The notes under the pieces are model-generated. The model had not been told where the DNA came from, did no database searches, and saw nothing but the letters and a program-made list of their open reading frames with translations. The position numbers and the translations under genes were made by a program. DNA of 5,615 nt from Euryarchaeota archaeon UBA59 (lineage in GTDB: Archaea > Thermoplasmatota > Poseidoniia > Poseidoniales > Thalassarchaeaceae), in assembly GCA_002505495.1 (NCBI GenBank), contig DAVI01000001.1, positions 14,113-19,727 on the forward strand, in the 5' to 3' direction. Shown here one piece after another: positions 5,176-5,615 of the stretch (within the stretch, counting starts at the first letter, position 1; every line of letters begins with the position of its first letter).

Positions 5176-5615
5176 ATGGTTCGCATCACCAAGGTTCACA
5201 CCGGCGTGGGAGATGGTGGGAGAACCCGTCATCTCGATGGAAGTGAGGTTTCCAAAGGGGATGCTCGGCTCGAAGTGGTGGGCACAATTGACGAACTCAA
5301 TACCGTGGTGGGAATCGTCCGTATGGAAATCGAGCGGTTACCGATCAAGAGTGAGGACGGGGGGCCGCGGGCGACGGTCATCAAGGTGCAGAGTATGACA
5401 GATAGGAAACTAGCGAGGGTTCAACAGGAGCTATTTGACCTCGGAGCAGAATGCTCCACCCTGCCCGACGCTGTTCCCGAAGGGATGCAACTGCTACCCG
5501 AGGGTGCCTCAGAGAGGCTCATCGTTGAGATGGATGAATGGCTCGAAGAGTGTGAGCCGCTGACCTCCTTCATCCTACCAACCGGAAGTCCGGCGGTGGC
5601 CAATCTGCATCTGGC
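5176..5615 (+). CDS. PduO-type cob(I)alamin adenosyltransferase, 3' partial
   Basis: The enzyme transfers the 5'-deoxyadenosyl group of ATP to cob(I)alamin, making adenosylcobalamin for enzymes such as methylmalonyl-CoA mutase or class II ribonucleotide reductase; neither is in the window. The reading frame from ATG 5176 is open to the last base (146 full codons). The N-terminus MVRITKVHTGVGDGGRT aligns without gaps to the family's ATP-binding YTKTGDDGTT segment. It is followed by VSKGDARLEVVGTIDELN (25-42), with the conserved acid of GTxDELN at Asp39; then LARVQQELFDLGAE (79-92); then TSFILPTGSPAVANLHL (130-146), the family's FILPGGSPAAALLHLAR region. The family is about 180-200 residues, so some 40 are lost past the window end, including the Arg-rich RTVCRRAER helix. 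No ribosome-binding site is evident. The family call is strong. Confidence 0.92.
   Translation, partial: MVRITKVHTGVGDGGRTRHLDGSEVSKGDARLEVVGTIDELNTVVGIVRMEIERLPIKSEDGGPRATVIKVQSMTDRKLARVQQELFDLGAECSTLPDAVPEGMQLLPEGASERLIVEMDEWLEECEPLTSFILPTGSPAVANLHL

Noticed and set aside
5078..5398. 106-codon open frame on the plus strand
   Set aside because: It overlaps in another frame the adenosyltransferase, whose motifs are unmistakable; the translation is Arg/Trp/Ser-rich with no family features.

Overview
The window is a stretch of moderately GC-rich, gene-dense DNA with seven genes, two of them cut by the window ends. It looks prokaryotic. Several features lean towards an archaeon, perhaps a marine Group II-like (Poseidoniales) euryarchaeon. 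Ribosome-binding sites are weak or absent before most starts, an AT-rich TATA-like box sits at the distance expected for a leaderless transcript before the gene at 4763, and the RlmH protein is divergent from the bacterial form. This placement is inference. No marker gene in the window settles the domain of life, and a bacterial origin is not excluded.

Layout: (1) 1-1437 (+) is the C-terminal part of a MaeB-type malic enzyme fused to a phosphotransacetylase-like domain. (2) 1575-3008 (+) is a group II PLP-dependent decarboxylase of the glutamate / cysteine-sulfinate / aspartate decarboxylase type. (3) 3011-3448 (-) is an RlmH-type SPOUT rRNA methyltransferase, ending tail-to-tail with the decarboxylase with only 2 bases between stops. 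(4) 3597-3932 (+) is a small, soluble, tryptophan-rich protein of unknown function. It overlaps (5) 3922-4686 (+), a five-helix membrane protein with a soluble TPR-like tail. (6) 4763-5029 (+) is a small two-helix membrane protein with its own apparent promoter. (7) 5176 to the window end (+) is the start of a PduO-type cob(I)alamin adenosyltransferase.

The recognisable enzymes are ordinary metabolic and ribosome-maintenance genes: malate to pyruvate plus NADPH, amino-acid decarboxylation, 23S rRNA modification, and adenosylcobalamin supply. They do not form one pathway. The uncharacterised part is 3597-5029. The two overlapping genes there are probably co-translated, and the separate two-helix membrane protein follows them. 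I see no mobile element, CRISPR array, tRNA, rRNA or clear defence or secondary-metabolite system, and I do not claim a new system. The best leads are the W-rich/TPR-membrane gene pair and the divergent RlmH.
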